A DNA stretch of 64,000 nucleotides, taken from assembly GCF_030316135.1 (NCBI RefSeq), contig NZ_CP128185.1, positions 2,170,001 to 2,234,000 on the forward strand, given 5' to 3'. This document shows, piece by piece, positions 63,541-64,000 of the stretch. The position numbers and the translations under genes were made by a program. The notes beneath the pieces were generated by a model, which saw nothing but the letters and a program-made list of their open reading frames with translations, was not told the DNA's origin and searched no databases. How positions within the stretch are numbered: the stretch's first letter is position 1; each line of letters begins with the position of its first letter. Source of the stretch: Aliiglaciecola sp. LCG003. GTDB lineage: Bacteria > Pseudomonadota > Gammaproteobacteria > Enterobacterales > Alteromonadaceae.

Positions 63541-64000
63541 ATGATAATAACAAGAATAAGTTTTCCATTTACGATTTTAGCGCTGACATACATCGCCACC
63601 CTAAGTTTTTCCCCTTATGATTACCAGCCTATGGTTAAAATTCTGCCTATACTGGTGTTGTTATTGACATGCTTAACTATTTTAAAGGGGCGCTTACGAG
63701 TACTAATGGCAATTGCGATTACCGCTTCTGGAGTCGGTGATGTGCTGCTTTCTTTGTCTTTTACTAACAGTTTTGTATATGGGCTCGGTGCTTTTCTTAG
63801 TGCTCACCTAGTGTATACAACGACTTTTTTTTTATATCGAAATAAGCAAATGAAAATTAGTGCCTGGCGAAAACTCAGTGCGGTTATGTTGATCTCATTT
63901 GGTTTGCTAATGGGGGCTTACATATTACCTGATGCCGGCGATTTATTGGTCCCCGTTAGTTTTTATCTTTGCGTCATTGCCTCTATGGCTGTAACTGCTC
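63541..64000 (+). CDS. YhhN-family lysoplasmalogenase-like membrane protein, N-terminal part (3' end outside window)
   Basis: An open frame starts at ATG 63541 and is still open at the window end, giving 153 residues. Segments read from the DNA include MIITRISFPFTILALTYIA, YQPMVKILPILVLLL, ASGVGDVLLSLS, FVYGLGAFLSAHLVYTTTFF and ISFGLLMGAYILP. The K(P)(L) segment near the second helix, SGVGDVLLSL (active-site Asp) and GLGAFLSAHLVY are YhhN/TMEM86 motifs. Family enzymes hydrolyse the vinyl ether of lysoplasmalogens, though bacterial substrates are less clear. At least five hydrophobic helices are visible. Confidence 0.82.
   Translation, partial: MIITRISFPFTILALTYIATLSFSPYDYQPMVKILPILVLLLTCLTILKGRLRVLMAIAITASGVGDVLLSLSFTNSFVYGLGAFLSAHLVYTTTFFLYRNKQMKISAWRKLSAVMLISFGLLMGAYILPDAGDLLVPVSFYLCVIASMAVTA

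Overview
The window looks like a chromosomal stretch of a marine gammaproteobacterium of the Alteromonadaceae (Paraglaciecola / Alteromonas / Glaciecola type). The reasons are the uvrY-uvrC-pgsA-tRNA(Gly-Cys-Leu) block, a cbb3 oxidase locus running from ccoN to fnr-uspE-ttcA, secreted proteins with PEP-CTERM-like tails, a large secreted GH10 xylanase, and moderate, slightly A+T-rich base composition. No insertion sequence, prophage or CRISPR array was seen. The taxonomic call is inference from gene content.

Region 1 (1-9.9 kb) is accessory: the right-hand end of a natural-product gene cluster. It opens inside a gene whose product closely resembles the C-terminal half of SyrB2-type Fe(II)/2-oxoglutarate halogenases, which chlorinate carrier-protein-bound amino acids. 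It continues with a Yip1-family membrane protein, a MacAB-like exporter (adaptor, ATPase, permease), a type II thioesterase and a phosphopantetheinyl transferase. After a 396-bp A+T-rich gap come a CvaA-like adaptor and a CvaB-like peptidase-containing ABC transporter whose C39 domain has Asn where the catalytic Asp is expected. The synthetases themselves must lie to the left of the window.

Region 2 (10.1-14.9 kb) is core: uvrY, uvrC, pgsA, three tRNA genes, a small lipoprotein and thiopurine methyltransferase. Region 3 (15-21.8 kb) holds a two-gene unit for a modular GH10 xylanase and a PEP-CTERM-like secreted protein, followed by small conserved genes (Cys-cluster protein, SOUL haem-binding lipoprotein, unknowns).

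Region 4 (21.8-43 kb) is a consolidated purine catabolism locus. One minus-strand operon (xdhABC, uraD, uraH, guaD, puuD) converts guanine, hypoxanthine and xanthine to allantoin. A divergent unit carries a RutR-like regulator, puuE allantoinase and adenine deaminase. A perfect RutR-type palindrome sits between the two. A second minus-strand operon (amidase, HpxW-like oxamate amidohydrolase, TauE/SafE permease, ureidoglycine aminotransferase, allantoate amidohydrolase), led by a MurR/RpiR regulator, takes allantoate toward oxalurate, oxamate and oxalate. A promoter fully covered by two abutting palindromes precedes the amidase. DUF985, ABM, sulfurtransferase and PEP-CTERM genes lie between the two halves.

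Region 5 (43-50.6 kb) contains cobB, a LysE exporter, a membrane protein/Bax-like/DUF2987 trio, a patatin phospholipase, ttcA, uspE and fnr. Region 6 (50.6-58.5 kb) is the cbb3 oxidase locus ccoNOQP-ccoHIS, with a perfect FNR box upstream of ccoN. Region 7 (58.4-64 kb) has two bacterioferritin subunits with complementary active-site losses behind a Fur box, a Kef-type antiporter, a ybiT-type ABC-F gene and the start of a YhhN lysoplasmalogenase gene cut by the window end.
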